A DNA stretch of 64,000 bases from Fragum whitleyi (GCA_948146395.1 OX411544.1:39849419-39913418), one strand, 5' to 3'; positions 11,320 to 29,127 are shown, numbered from the stretch's first letter. Program-made: numbers and translations. The notes: generated by a model from the sequence alone, not told the origin.

Positions 11320-11629
11320 ACTAATCCAAAACGTCACTCAAAATAAATTTTGATAGAGAAAAAGTGCGCTTTCACTGACATAATTCAAATTGTTAGCGTC
11401 TCATATGTTCTTGAATAAATAGGAAGCTATATATAGAACTTGTAAACTTTTTTTTATTAAAGGGAGGTAATCAATATCGCAAATTTTGTTCGTCCTGAAC
11501 AAAATTTGAGATATAGGATTTCCTCCCATTAAATCCATTCAAAATTCGCTCCACACACTCGTTTAATTTCATTCCTAAATCATTCCAAAATCATTCATCT
11601 TGTCAATTTCACGGTGTTGTTAACTGTAT
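11320..11629 (+). mobile_element. MITE family A, 3' part
   Basis: It holds the internal palindrome (AAGGGAGGTAATCAATATCG mirrored by CTCCC), the TTCGCTCCACACACTCGTTT block and the terminal TTCACGGTGTTGTTAACTG then TA. The 5' terminal repeat is missing. Confidence 0.75.
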
Positions 11630-12106
11630 CATCAGCCCGATTAGAATTAAACGAAGGAATCTGAAAGAGCATGTCGCAGACAGTATTCCTGTAAAGTTCG
11701 GTTGAATTCGGCCAAGTTGTTTCAGAGAAGATTTTTTATACTGTACCATATGGGACCCCTTTTCGTGACTCAACAGCTCGTAGTCTATTGGTGGATTTTT
11801 GCTCGCCAATTACCGCAAGCAGCTAAATCGCTCAACATGGAGGGGCACAATTCGGAAAAGTTAAGTGCGCTTTCGTATCATACCCTCAGGGATTTTTTTA
11901 AACACGCAGAGGACCCCTTACACATTGATACTACTAAAGGTTACCTTTAATATTATAAATAGGGTAGGAATTCTCTCAGCTCGATGTCCTTCGGCAAGTC
12001 GTGGGCATCATGGTTTTATATAAGTGGTATAATTGCCAGAACAAATGCGTTGATTAGATGTTATCTATTGCACAACTGATCTGCGTCTTTGTTTTAACAA
12101 AGACAG

Positions 12107-12335
12107 GTATCAATTGACATTCGACTTGATCAAAATCGTTTTGAATCACTCGCTCAGCGCTCCATCAATTCATTCCAAACACTCAACTCAAACCATTCAA
12201 AAACGCCCCAATATTTTCAAAAAAAACACATAAAATTCGTACAACTAGTCAATTTTTCATTCAAATCAATCGAATAATAGCATGATTTTATTGGCTGCTG
12301 TTGGTTTTTTAGCATCTAAATAGTCCATGAAGACG
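12107..12335 (+). mobile_element. MITE family A, 5' part
   Basis: CATTCGACTTGATCAAAATC and CACTCGCTCAGCGCTCCATC, then ATGATTTTATTGGCTGCTGT, match the left half of family A. It is followed by a simple-sequence block instead of the right half. Confidence 0.65.
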
Positions 12336-12339
12336 AAAA

Positions 12340-12425
12340 AAACAACAACCAAGCAACAACAACAATAACAACAACAACAACACAATATCAATAATAATAA
12401 AAAATACGTATATTTTTTTTTTTTT

Positions 12426-12456
<31 letters not shown>

Positions 12457-12460
12457 GGGT
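12340..12460. repeat. Compound simple repeat with poly-T/poly-G block
   Basis: AAC-rich trinucleotides (12340-12395) are followed by about 23 T and about 24 G in direct succession (12413-12459). Long poly-G of this kind is error-prone in sequencing, so its length is uncertain. Confidence 0.8.
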
Positions 12461-12829
12461 AATAGATATTAAATAATATAAAATAAATAAGGTTCACCAC
12501 TGGTGTTTAACTCGCATTCTATTGAGTAGATTATCTTCAATATTCTAAAAAAAACTTGCAAAACTTACAGTCCCACTGATCTGCTATCAAAGAGAAACAA
12601 ACTCACAGGAAATAGTTTTTTGTTGTCAATTTTGACTGCTTAATTAACTGTCACTTTATCAAACGTTTCTCGAACGTTTTTTTCTTGAATGCAAGGCTGG
12701 TATACTACCGGCAACTCTTCCTGAGGATCAAAACTGAAAGAATGTGTTTTGTTTCCAATTGAATTATAATCATTGAGTTATAACTAATTTTTTTCCGTCT
12801 TCTATCTCTTGTTAGCTCGTTTTTTTTAG

Positions 12830-13054
12830 CCCTTTGCTGTTTAATCCCTGCTTTTTACGTGCCTGTGATTTTATGATTGAGAAAACATTGTGAAAAAAGA
12901 AGAAATTGCTTCTGACAAGCAATTTCTTCTTTTTCCACACTATTTTCTATCCTACTGAATGGTTATTTTTCAAATTAAATCCAATTTAAATTTTGGCCTG
13001 CAAAACCTTTGAATTTGGACAGGTCCAAAATTTTGTAAAACAGGAAAGGGTTAA
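12830..13054. mobile_element. piggyBac-like MITE family E, copy 1
   Basis: About 220 bp, nearly identical to 41778-42002. The ends are CCCTTTGCTG and CAGGAAAGGG, with TTAA following on the right. The centre is the hairpin GAAATTGCTTCTGACAAGCA with complementary arms. CCC...GGG termini beside TTAA fit piggyBac insertion rules (inference). Confidence 0.75.
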
Positions 13055-13383
13055 ATGAAATGTTGAGCAAGTGTTATCACACTGACGTCGTTCGTGAGAC
13101 TGTGTTGGTTGACGTTTGCTTTAGCGTAAAAATCTTTAACCTGACCATAATTCTGTTGATGTTCATGATATCTTTTTGAAATTCCTAAAATGTGCTCACT
13201 GACTTCAATCGATGCCTTTTGGTACAGTATTATAAAGTCTTTGAGCACGATTTGAAATGCCCTGCGTTCAGGATGCGAACACGTTTGCGAACGTTGGAAA
13301 AATTTTCATCTCACCGTATATTTTAAATTGAAATTACAAGTAACATGCCTTAACGTTTTATCCAAAAGGATATCTTAACAATT

Positions 13384-13618
13384 GAGCCGTTGCGTGACAT
13401 TTCCAACAATTTTTGCAACAAGTAAAGCCGAAAATCAGCCTGTGCAGTCGCACAGTCTGTTCAGAGTCTCCGCCCGGTGCTCTGTAGATTGACATGGCCT
13501 TAACGTGTCCACAGACAAAAAGGCGAATAATTTTTTGGCATTATGCGTTTGTCCACGTTGCACGATATCAGCCATTCACGCACACCTGACAGTGTTGGAA
13601 ATGTCACACACATGCTCA
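13384..13618. mobile_element. MITE family B, copy 1
   Basis: The inverted ends GAGCCGTTGCGTGACATTTC and GTTGGAAATGTCACACACAT enclose a short CAGCCTGTGCAGTCGCACAG palindrome. Sister copies are at 27271, 28640, 34477 and 61614. Confidence 0.7.
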
Positions 13619-13629
13619 ATTTTTGGTAG

Positions 13630-13976
13630 TGGAACCAAATAGTTCTTAAACTTTCAGGAGTAATAAGCTTTAGCAGTGTTAATCGAGTTTCCTAATGATT
13701 GTCATTAGGAAATCTCGGTTTTCATTGTGAAAAAGCTTTCGTTCCGCAATGTTGCGCAACTATTACGGGTCCACTACCTTAACTACTAGTTCAGACTATC
13801 AAGGAAAAGCGTTAATAACTACACGTCGTTGTAGGGCTTTAAGGAAGTGGACCCGCAATAGTTCAGCAACATTTTGGAAGTCATAAATGATTTAATTATG
13901 AATCCTCGATTGACATTGTGAAGGAGCATGTGTTCCAAAATGTCGAGGAACAATCATGGGTCCACTACCCTAATAA
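13630..13976. mobile_element. Two tandem hairpin MITEs of family C
   Basis: Copy 2 (13630-13787) keeps mainly the tip and right arm (GTTGCGCAACTATTACGGGT). Copy 3 (13838-13976) has lost the tip but keeps both ends (GTGGACCCGCAATAGTTCAG and GGGTCCACTACCCTA). Confidence 0.65.
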
Positions 13977-14362
13977 ATCTGTAGATCAGGGCTTGTGCTA
14001 GCTTTTTGGGAGTCATTGACCCCTTGACCATGGAATTCTAGGGGTCAAAAGTGGTTTTGTAGGGGTCAAAAAAGGGCAAGACATGAGAACTTATCAGTCT
14101 TTAAAGTTATCTTATAACTGAAACAACATAAACAATAAAGTGTAGAGACACTTTATTGTTAATGATGTATCATTTATAAAGATCTTTTGTAATTGTATGA
14201 AGAAAACAATCGATCTATCTAATCTTTAATATTGCATAGGTTGCACCACTGAAAATTCAGTGGGTCAAAATGACCCCCTGCAGCAAAATTTTTGAGGGTC
14301 AAAATGGGATTTTTCGGAGTCAAAACCCTGGTTTAAGGGTCAAACACGAGCCCTGTAGATGT
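13977..14362. repeat. Possible foldback element with GGGTCAAAA reiterations
   Basis: The ends CTGTAGATCAGGGCTTGTGC and CACGAGCCCTGTAGAT are roughly inverted. Several GGGTCAAAA-type motifs lie just inside both ends, and the centre holds AATAAAGTGTAGAGACACTT as a hairpin. The borders are approximate. Confidence 0.4.
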
Positions 14363-15500
14363 GACATTTTGGTGGCCAAATGACGATTTTTTCATGGAAA
14401 ACTTATTTAACGACGACAATGAACTTTTTCTTTTTCAATATCAAGAACTGAATGTTCGTCAAGAACTTCGATATTTAGATTTATGAGCATATGAATCGTC
14501 AGTTGGTATCGGGAAATTGAAAATTTGGGAAATTCTACGAGAGGTAGAGAAGCTCCTATAAATGGTTCGGTGTCCGTCGAGGAATTTCGATAAGTGGACA
14601 AAGAACTATTCATGCCAAGTGGGGGGGGGGGGGGGATTTGGGGGGGGGAATTGGAGAGATGTACGAAGGGTTGACAAATTACACAAGAGAACGACAGCAC
14701 CTTAGTTATAAAATTTTAATGTTACATCTAGAATCTTTAAAAAAAATAGTGTAAAATGAACGTAATACAATTAACACTTCGGTGATTAAAATATGCCGAT
14801 AAGCCTAAGCTTCAGAAATTTTCGGAGTCCTTAACTCTAGAGACTAGCTTTAGTCTTGTTAATGAATAAAAAAAAGATAATACAAATGTATTTATTAGAA
14901 TTCGCTTTTTTATGCAAATGTCACATACTCTCTTTAGGACCGAGTAACGGTTTAATTAGGTTGTAGTAACAATGTATTTGACTTCACATGAAGGTACCTT
15001 ACACCACACAAGGATTCTTTACACTTCCTTTCAAATTGATCCAAACTTCGTTGGATTTGAACTTGCCTTATTCGGCTTGGTTCATGTCGACAAATCATGA
15101 AACACATCTCTGGTTGGATAAGTGAATTTAAGAAAACCATTACCAGTATAGCGAGATTTTATTGACCCCAGTCATTTAGATGAATGAAACCTTTATAATT
15201 CCTTTTCGGTTTTACATGTGCTTTCATAAGATAAAACTACGGACGGCATTGAATTAAAATTGTATCAAAATTTATTTTGTATTATGTAAATTGATAAAGT
15301 ATGCCATAAAGTGATATATATTTAAACCATATTTTAATAGAGGTCAGGCTCGGGGCAAATAAACCTACATGACCACTCGTCGACTACTTCCCCCATCAAG
15401 GTTGATCACGGTATTTTTTGTGTAAAAAAAAAAAAAGTATGATATTCCGGTAACGGCACATAAAGTCCCACAGATTTTTTTTTCTAATTTGATGAGTCTT
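14363..15500. other. Intergenic, downstream of calmodulin 1
   Basis: No gene is recognised. It has a G-rich block (about 14619-14650) and AT-rich flanks. Confidence 0.4.
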
Positions 15501-15501
15501 T

Positions 15502-15507
15502 TTTATT
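15502..15507 (-). promoter_or_regulatory. Candidate polyadenylation signal of calmodulin 1
   Basis: AATAAA on the minus strand about 385 bases past the stop codon. Others lie further downstream, so the choice is uncertain. Confidence 0.3.
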
Positions 15508-15889
15508 GGTTATACACAACAAGTGACTCCATATCAGAAAAGATGTGACCTCGTCACACGTCACACGAAAAAATAACTTTTAAAAAAATATTTGAAAAAG
15601 AAATTGGACACAGCATAGGTAAACGAGAGGCTGCAATTGAAAAAAGCTACATAGGGACAAAAAATGAAAATAATAGATTCAGAAAATGTGACTTCAGCGA
15701 AAAATTGCGTGCAAAGTCCGCATTCGCAGTCTAAACCGTATCGATGCTTTTTGTTGTTTCCAGACGTTATGCTTAATGGGTCATATATTTTAATCCAAGA
15801 TGAGATATCTCCTTATAATGTCAAACTGTTGCAAAGCAATCCATGTATCGCTTCAGTTGAACACAGCCTTAAATAGATATTCGCCTGCT

Positions 15890-21720
<5,831 letters not shown>

Positions 21721-22085
21721 GATGGATTCAAAAGATGGCAAAAAGTCCTTTAAAAGTTATTCTAAAAGTTTAATCAAGTTTGTGGTAAAGCGAACCCTTA
21801 ACGAGAAGTAAATGTTTAATTTTGTGTCATTGGAACTGTTTAAAAGGTCTTTAGAGCTCCTACGAGGATCGAATATACAACGGTCATGCCCATAAACCAA
21901 GTTAAGAATCAAATCGTGGTCACTTGATAAATGCATTATGCTTAGCAACGAGATTATTCCCTGCGCGAACCGTATGTATTAGTATTTTATAAAATTGGCA
22001 GAGAAAAGGGAAAGACATAATAAGGGGGGCCACGTGACTATATTTTAATGAGAAGGTTGGACATACCTAAGGTCTTGAGATGGGG
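21721..22085 (-). promoter_or_regulatory. Calmodulin 1 5' flank
   Basis: This lies directly upstream of the ATG-only exon. It holds GCCACGTGAC (an E-box CACGTG) at about 22028-22037 and TTTTATAAAAT at about 21983-21993, a possible TATA-like site. The transcription start cannot be fixed from sequence. Confidence 0.4.
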
Positions 22086-22102
22086 TTGTCGCATTGCGAC
22101 AA
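22086..22102. promoter_or_regulatory. Shared palindrome upstream of calmodulin 1
   Basis: TTGTCGCATTGCGACAA, 366 bp upstream of the ATG. The same palindrome lies upstream of calmodulin 2 (41744) and 3 (57064). At this copy, the plus-strand sequence to its right (to about 22180) also resembles the calmodulin 3 proximal flank, that is, in the direction away from calmodulin 1. Confidence 0.6.
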
Positions 22103-22265
22103 ATATCTCTCGTATTTTCGCGAAGGCGGGAAGTTATATCGTCCAAAACTAGGATTCATCACAAAATCGACTTCAACCATTTTATGATTTGGATATATGT
22201 CAAGGTTTTCTTATCACGCTATTGTGAAAAGACCAGTACTTTACTTCATAATGAAAAAAAAATAC

Positions 22266-22381
22266 AAGAAGAAGAAGAAGAAGAAGGAGAAGAAGAAGAA
22301 GAAGAAGAAGAAGAAGAAGAAGAAGAAGAAGAAGAAGAAGAAGAAGAAGAAGAAGAAGAAGAAGAAGAAGAAGAAGAAGAT
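22266..22381. repeat. (GAA)n microsatellite
   Basis: About 39 GAA/AAG units, with a few GGA interruptions. Open frames of poly-Glu, poly-Lys or poly-Leu across it are artefacts. Confidence 0.95.
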
Positions 22382-22399
22382 TATGGAAAGGTATACAAA

Positions 22400-22970
22400 A
22401 TGCTGATTTAACATACACCCCTTATCCCTTATCAAAAACTTGGTTCTATTCAATCATCTTTTTCGATAAGAAAACACGCGATTATTATGATAACCGTCTG
22501 ATTAATTTGAACAAAAGAATACAATTTCTGGGGATGAAATTGAATAAAAAGACAAAAAACTAAAAGTATTTCTGGGATAAAACATTGTGGAAAATAAAGA
22601 TTTAGGCCACTTGTTAAATTAATCGTTTGTTTTAATGTGAAATCGATTTATATTTCATTGAGAGAATAATTAAAGCAAGTTTTACTTACTTGCTCGTGTT
22701 TTAAGAAGGAGGCGTTTTAACTATTGGTACCGTTTTGTTATCCTGAACGCAGGACAGCGAAATGAACGAAAGCAGGGCAATATTTTAGAAATGCCTCTAG
22801 ATTTGGTAGTGAGATAACAATGATAATCTACCGTATTTTTCTCTATGATCCATTGAAAAAACCGAAACAAATTCTAAATTCTTTCTTTCCCACGACATTT
22901 TTCAAGATATTTTCTTTTAAGATGGTAAAAAGACGCCATTTGATGTATAAGTGAACTGTAATTCTCTGAT
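22400..22970. other. Intergenic AT-rich stretch
   Basis: No gene is recognised. ATCCTGAACGCAGGAC (about 22740) is a solo end of MITE family F. Confidence 0.4.
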
Positions 22971-22977
22971 GGTGAAC

Positions 22978-23110
22978 AACCCTGCGTTCAGGATGACAAA
23001 TCGATGCAAACTCTTTGCAAACTATACACCACTTTGCAAGTCTATTGCTTGCAAAGCGGGGTATATTTTGCAAATAGTTTGCATTGTTTTGTAATCCTGA
23101 ACGCAGGACG
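22978..23110. mobile_element. MITE family F, copy 2
   Basis: The ends AACCCTGCGTTCAGGATGAC and TAATCCTGAACGCAGGAC are inverted. The core holds the paired CAAACTCTTTGCAAACTATA and TTTGCAAATAGTTTG. About 130 bp. Confidence 0.8.
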
Positions 23111-23479
23111 GGTATCCGTTAATGTACGCAAATTTACGCATTCGAAGAAGACATCTTTTCTTTTCAAGTCTTTTACATAAATTCTCATTTTTACACGTCG
23201 TGGACATAAATTGTTTTTGGTTGTAATATAAGACGTCAACTATATACTTAGACGCATTTTATGAGTCACGTAAAGTTTAATATTGAGGAGGGTAGGCCAT
23301 AACACCTTGATTGTGATTTATCCTACAAAAAATGAGTCGGAATCATACATGAGACAACTTCAAAAAATAATTGAAGGAACCGCATTTGAGAGTCAAAGGG
23401 TATAAATTAATACCATGTGAGACCACATTTAGAAACAAGTGGGCGAGAAAGGCCCTATTACGCCCACCTGATCATTAAC

Positions 23480-24470
23480 ATGAATCAAAAGAGACTAATT
23501 TAAAAGGGAAAGGAGGGTCAAAATGATCCCCACTTTACCATTTCAATAGTTGACACAGTCAAAATTTCATGCCACGTACATATATATGGGCCATTTAAAA
23601 AGTCTCGAACATTCCAAACAGGTTACCCAGGGAAAATTTCTGCCAAGTTTGGTTAAAACATAAAACAAGCTCATTGGTAAGTGAATTTGAATTTGAATTG
23701 GGGTTTAACGTCGCTTTCAACAATCTTTCAGTTATATCGCGACGACTGGAGCACCTAACGATGGATTCCTTGTATTTCTCACACCAGTACTACCACCACA
23801 TCCCTTTCCTAGCCTCCAGTTGCTATTCCACATAGGTTTACGATTATCTACCCATAGGTGGAAGACAAATGTCGGAAAGGATAAGTGCCGCGGCCGGGGA
23901 TCGAACCCGTGCGAATATAGACCCCTGGATTAGAAGTCTGGCGCGCTACCAACTGCGCTATTGCCGCGGCTCTTTGGTAAGTGAGGTGATGAAGTGATCA
24001 GATTTGAGGGTAAAAATAAGCTCCGCCACGCTACGCCTATATTCGGGGTTCAATCAAAAGTTCACAAAAAAAAGGGAAAATGAAAGTGGTCATCGAGGAA
24101 ACACTTCTGCCAATTTTGATTTTGATATACTTTTTCGTTACTGAAAAGACGACGTTTAAAGATTTTAAGGTTGGAAAAGCCTCGCCTCGCCCATTGTTAA
24201 AAAAAGTCACCAAAAGAACACTTCTTCCAAGTTTGGTTGAAACTCTCCATTGGTTACCGAGAGGGCGTTAAGATATTTAGGTTCAAAATAAGCTCCGCCC
24301 TGCCACGCTAATATTTGGGGATAAATTAAATGTTCATGATCAGTTTTTAAGAAGGCCACACAGAAACATTCTTTCAAAACTTCATTGAAATTGAGTGAGT
24401 GGTTCAAGCGGCAAAGAAGTTAAGTTAACGGCACACGTCGGACGACGGACTCTTAGTGACCCTTATAGCT
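23480..24470 (+). repeat. Degenerate tandem-core element, interrupted by a SINE
   Basis: Loosely repeated blocks of CCAAGTTTGGTTGAAAC/CCATTGGTTACC type with AATAAGCTCCGCC(A/C) appear at 23600-24320, ending in a CGGACGACGGACTC tail. The style resembles the element at 34791-36756. The SINE at 23685-23973 split it. Confidence 0.5.
23685..23973 (-). mobile_element. Complete tRNA-derived SINE with 11-bp target duplication
   Basis: Read on minus, it begins with a tRNA-like head: GCCGCGGCAATAGCGCAGTT (A box), an anticodon-like CTTCTAA, and CGGGTTCGATCCCCGG (B box) closing on GCCGCGGC. A body with GGAGGCTAGGAAAGGG and GGTGCTCCAG follows, and a 3' end GTTGAAAGCGACGTTAAACC with an AATTC-rich tail. It is flanked by TTGGTAAGTGA at 23674-23684 and 23974-23984. 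The anticodon stem pairs poorly, so this is a SINE, not a tRNA gene. Confidence 0.9.
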
Positions 24471-24479
24471 TTACGGGAG

Positions 24480-26580
24480 ACGAATGATTTAAGGGTTTTA
24501 CAGGTGGTCAATTTTCCGCAACATGTTTTGACTATCAGACGAATATTGACCTGTATCGATATCCTTTTTTTTCTTTTTCACAGAGATTGCTTTATAATCA
24601 CAAGAAATATGATAAGAATTTAATCACTACAGATCGTTGCTATTAATAATAATGATAATAATGGTTGACATATCAAAACATCAATTTTATCCTTGGACAC
24701 CCTTAGATTGGTTTAAACATATTCATTTTACATCGATTGGGAAACAAGTCTTTAGTGTACAACTTCGATTATTCCCCCTCGATTAAGCCCCAAGAAATAT
24801 TCACAAGCATTAAAACTGAAAAATGTTGGTAAATGAAAACACCAAGATCAATAGCCTCTCTTTGGAGTGAACTGGGGCCCCCTTGGACAAAAGGGGGCGA
24901 CGCCCATTCGGAACATCACTCGGCTATTTCCCTAAACTGCAACAGTGACCTCGAATCACTCGGGAACCCTCGGCCAGTTTACGGAAAAGTCCGAGCGATG
25001 TTCCGAATGAACTCGAATATATTTCAGGCGGATGGGTATGTAACAAAATTGTGCATTTTGTTGGGCGGTAACTTGACTGGCGAACCAGTCTCAATCTATC
25101 GATACAGTATCAGAGGGGAGCGTAGATTGGGACAGGTTAACCAGTCTAGGCGGAAACAGTGTAAAAAAAACTAGCGCGGAAAAAACCTGCGCTTTCTTTA
25201 AATTTATGTGTGTTTTTTTACAGTAAATAACGGCTGAAAAATCTTATTTTTTGAGAATGACGAATCAATATCAACAATTAAGATCTTTCAGCCATTTAGC
25301 GTTGGCGACGTCGAATGTTTTCACTCAAAGTTTCGAGGGCTAACGCCATTGTAACTTACGTCATCGAGTTTTTCCAAGGGTTTCTCGTAGTTTTGAAAAA
25401 TAGTCCGTCTATGTACATCCGAGGTTGATCGTGAGATTGGCCGAGTGGTGTTCCAAATGGGGCGACGCTCTTGATCTGGACCCTTAAGTTGAAGAGTTAG
25501 AACTTGAATTGGTCGTAAATTTTGCCATTTAAACATGTCTTTAATTAAGAAAAAAATGAATACTCATCATTAAGCAGTCTTTTGTAATAAATAATTTGAA
25601 AAAAAATCCATAGCCATCTACCGCTACTCCACTGCGTAACGGAGAGATTACTGGCCAACTTATATCAGACCAGAATCCTACCCGAGTGTAGACTGGTCCC
25701 TCTTTCAACTATCAGAATGGCCTATCCTAGGCTGTTGTAATTTTCGATTTACGGACCAGTCTCGAGCTGGTAGCTTGCTGTCTGAGAGGAACTCTCATAT
25801 ACTATAGCGGGCAAAAATACCAGCCCGGGCCTAGAAATAAGTTGGCACTCTTGAGTAGCTGATCTGTCGAGAAGATTTTGACAAATCCCAGCCTTGTTCT
25901 ACCGAGTTAATTAAAAAGTTGTGTAACTGTAACAATATTCGTCATATAATGTGCTGCTATTATCTCCCTTCCTTAAATGCTTTCAGGTATAGGTAAACCA
26001 TGCTATCTGAATGATTATAAACAGACTTTCGACGAGCTTAATATAGAGAAATTGGGACCATTGATTTTTTTGCTGTCACGATCTTTTCACTATACTGAAG
26101 GATCACAGAACACACAAAATTACTGGAATTTCTACAATTGCGTGCAATCCTTTGAACTACATCTATAAACGTCATCTGTCATAGCGTAAATGTAATATGC
26201 TTTCGAAACCGACTTCATCATGAAGAAACTAATATTGGAACGACAAAAAGCATTGAATATCGATTGGGAGAAAAAAGTGTTTTATTTGATGACTTTCTTT
26301 ACTGTTTCAGTATACAGGTGATTACATTTGTAAGTACCGTTATCTCACGCTTGTTATATTTCAGTTCAGTCCATCCCTACTCATGGCTATACCACATTTT
26401 CCCGCGTTTTCGAATACCCCGGTTGGACTATAGACTATCGAGAAAAAACGGTAGATTATCACTCGAAAATCTCGCAGCAAAACCAGTGAAAATAACAAAA
26501 GACTATATCCTGCTTTCGTTCATTTTGACCAACTTTACGGAGCCAAATAAAATTGATGACATAATGGTGATGGGGCATAC
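24480..26580. other. Intergenic; palindromic repeats but no gene recognised
   Basis: Around 24900-25005, CATTCGGAACATCACTCGG is mirrored by CCGAGCGATGTTCCGAATG. The same motif recurs near 39515 and 63285. Sequence around 25010-25370 recurs in rearranged order near 55920-56240. Longer frames here have no recognisable domain. Confidence 0.4.
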
Positions 26581-26582
26581 AC

Positions 26583-27015
26583 CTAGTTACATCGTGAAAT
26601 TGACATTCACCTAAATGAAAACCATTCTAAATCGGTCACTCAGCGCTCCATTCATTCATTCCAAACACTCACTCAAACCATTCAAAAACGTTCATACCCA
26701 TTGAAATATATAGAATCAACAACGTCATTTAAAGTAGATTTTGATTGTTAAAATCGGGATTTCATTGACATTATTGAAATTATTAGCGTCTCATAGGTTC
26801 TTTAAGAAATAGGAAGCTATGTATAGAACTTGTATGCATTTTTATTAAAGGGAGGTAATTAATATCGCTAATTTTGTCCATCCCGAACAAAATTTGCGAT
26901 AAGGGATTACCTCCCATTAAATTCACTCAAAGTTCGCTCCACACACTCATTCAATTTCATTCTTAAATCATTCCAAAATCATTCACCTTATCAATTTCAC
27001 GATGTTGTTAACTGT
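26583..27015 (+). mobile_element. MITE family A, best full-length copy
   Basis: The terminal AGTTACATCGTGAAATTGAC and the end GATGTTGTTAACTG then TA are inverted repeats. The core is the long palindrome AAGGGAGGTAATTAATATCG mirrored by GGATTACCTCCC. TA flanks and CAGT-type ends fit a non-autonomous Tc1/mariner element (inference). Confidence 0.85.
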
Positions 27016-27270
27016 AGCAATCACGAGCAAAATGACGCACTTTGAGAAAAACTGTCCTAACATTTTCTCACTCGTGTCATTCTTACATTAAGGAAATAGA
27101 ATAATCGTCGCGTGAAAAAAATATATTTTGCTGTTCACTCAATGAAACAACAACGTCGTTACATGTATATCTAAACGTTAAGCGTCAACCATGTCATCAT
27201 AAACGTATTGCTAGCACCAAAGGCGAATGTTTCACAATAAAAATTTTGTTTATATGTTATAACATAATAT

Positions 27271-27508
27271 GAGCCTGTGCGCGAGATTTCCAACAATTTC
27301 AAATATGCGCAAAGCAAAGACTCTGACCAGCCTGTGCATCCGCACAGTCTGACCAGAGTCTTCACTATGCATTTTGTAGATAGATAAGGTCTCAAAGTAT
27401 CTGTAGACCGTCAGGTAACTTCATATTTACAGTTTGTGGCTATCTACACTACTCAGTGTTTTCATTTCACAAACATTTCAAATTGTTGGAAATGTCACGC
27501 ACAGCTCA
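27271..27508. mobile_element. MITE family B, copy 2
   Basis: GAGCCTGTGCGCGAGATTTC at the left and ATTGTTGGAAATGTCACGCA at the right are inverted. The middle CAGCCTGTGCATCCGCACAG is palindromic. Confidence 0.8.
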
Positions 27509-27624
27509 TATTATAATAATACATGTTGTAATTTCAGATAAGTCTTATCATGACCTTATGACATCATATGGACATCATATGGATTATGACCCAATTGTTT
27601 CATTATTTAGTATTTAATAACATA

Positions 27625-27655
27625 TAAGACAAATAAATAAATAAATAAATAAAAG
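27625..27655. repeat. Short (AAAT)n microsatellite
   Basis: About seven AAAT units. Confidence 0.85.
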
Positions 27656-28639
27656 AAACCACAAGTATATGCTTATCCGTTATAAATAGGTGCGATTTAT
27701 TCATCAATTATCTTCAAACAGTGCTAAATAGTTTTGATGTTTTATGGTTGTTCATTGTAAAGGAAAGCAGATAAACTTTTTTCGAGCCACTTTGCGATTT
27801 CTTCTTTCCACTACTATTTCCTATGCAGTGCAGTTCAGATTAATTGCTCATGCTATGTGGTATAACCCACACCCACTCCGATTTGAAGAAATTAAAATAT
27901 TAGTTACTTTATTCGCCATAATAATGCAGACGTAAAAGTGAAATTCAATAAATATTTTATTTAACAAAAATCAAATATAATTAACAACTTGATTACAATT
28001 ATAATCACAAACTTGATAATACGAATTTGTTCAATAAGCCACAGATCAACTAAGAGAGTTATTTCTAAGGTATTGGGCTTAGATTAGTCTGTGCGTATAA
28101 GCAGACTGATTTAGCTTATAATTTTTGAGTACAGCTGGAAATGCAATGCATAGCATGATAAGGGAAAAAAGGGACAAACTCGAATTTGAGCCGGTCTGCT
28201 ATCCGGGCCCATTCGATTGTTAAATGGTGTCTTACTATTCTCCCGAGGCGACTTTCTTCTGGAAACGGAACCAGTATACAATCGAGTGCGGCTTATCAGA
28301 GAAGCGGCTTGCAATCCAGGAATAATCGAGAAAGCCAATATGAGCCTAGATATCACAAAGGCGACAAGATGTTTGTCGAAATGGGACAAAACAAAGAAAG
28401 AAAAAAATCGTGTGTGTTATGCATTCAAAATATCATGTCCCAAATAACGATGAAACTTCCGCCGCCGTCGGTACAGCTTATTATCAAGGAAATTACGAGA
28501 TCCATGTCATAGGTTTAATCCTTTAAAATGGACGAGAGCCGCATTCATATTGCAGTTGAATCACACCAGCGTTCCCCTAATCTTCAAGCATAGGGTGTTA
28601 TGGGTTTGCATTATGTACATCGGCGGTACATTATTACTT

Positions 28640-28863
28640 GAGCCTGTGTGTGGCATTTCCAACAATTTCATATATGCGCAAAGCAAAACCCTGGCCAGCC
28701 TGTGCATATGCACAGACTGGCCAGAGTCTTCACTATGCGATTTGTAGAAAAAAGGTATCTGTAGACAGGTAATCACATTTCTCATTAAACTATGCTACTA
28801 TCTGGTCTTCTAAATGTCTGTATCCTCAGGTGTCCAATTGTTGGAAATGTAACGCGCAGGCTC
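28640..28863. mobile_element. MITE family B, copy 3
   Basis: GAGCCTGTGTGTGGCATTTC and TTGTTGGAAATGTAACGCGC are the inverted ends. The centre CAGCCTGTGCATATGCACAG is palindromic. Confidence 0.8.
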
Positions 28864-29127
28864 ATTTTTTTCCTTTCACCGATTGGTGACAGAGAAGCTG
28901 CTTGAAGCGGAGTTTAAACGGTTTTCAATATATCAATTTGGATATAGGAGATAAAGGGCTGAATACCAAAACCGCCGCCTTCTTTCGAACCTGTGAAAAA
29001 ACTTGAGGTTCATTTTAAGATCATTCTGGAATCTTGATTTGTTTCTCCTGTATTGACGAATGATACACCGACTTCTGAGTTAGTCCAAACACGCTGAAAT
29101 GGAATTATGTTAAAGAGTGATCACAAC

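Noticed and set aside
22197..22453. Poly-Lys, poly-Glu and poly-Leu frames
   Set aside because: Translation of a (GAA)n microsatellite.
23885..23970. Functional tRNA-Arg(TCT) gene on minus
   Set aside because: The acceptor and T arms look good but the anticodon stem does not pair, and the segment is the head of a SINE with target-site duplication.
24833..25174. 113-residue frame
   Set aside because: It covers a palindromic dispersed repeat (CATTCGGAACATC motif) that recurs elsewhere in non-coding sequence.
28111..28512. Overlapping frames of 92 and 108 residues
   Set aside because: No recognisable domain, no splice or codon support, and both strands are open equally.
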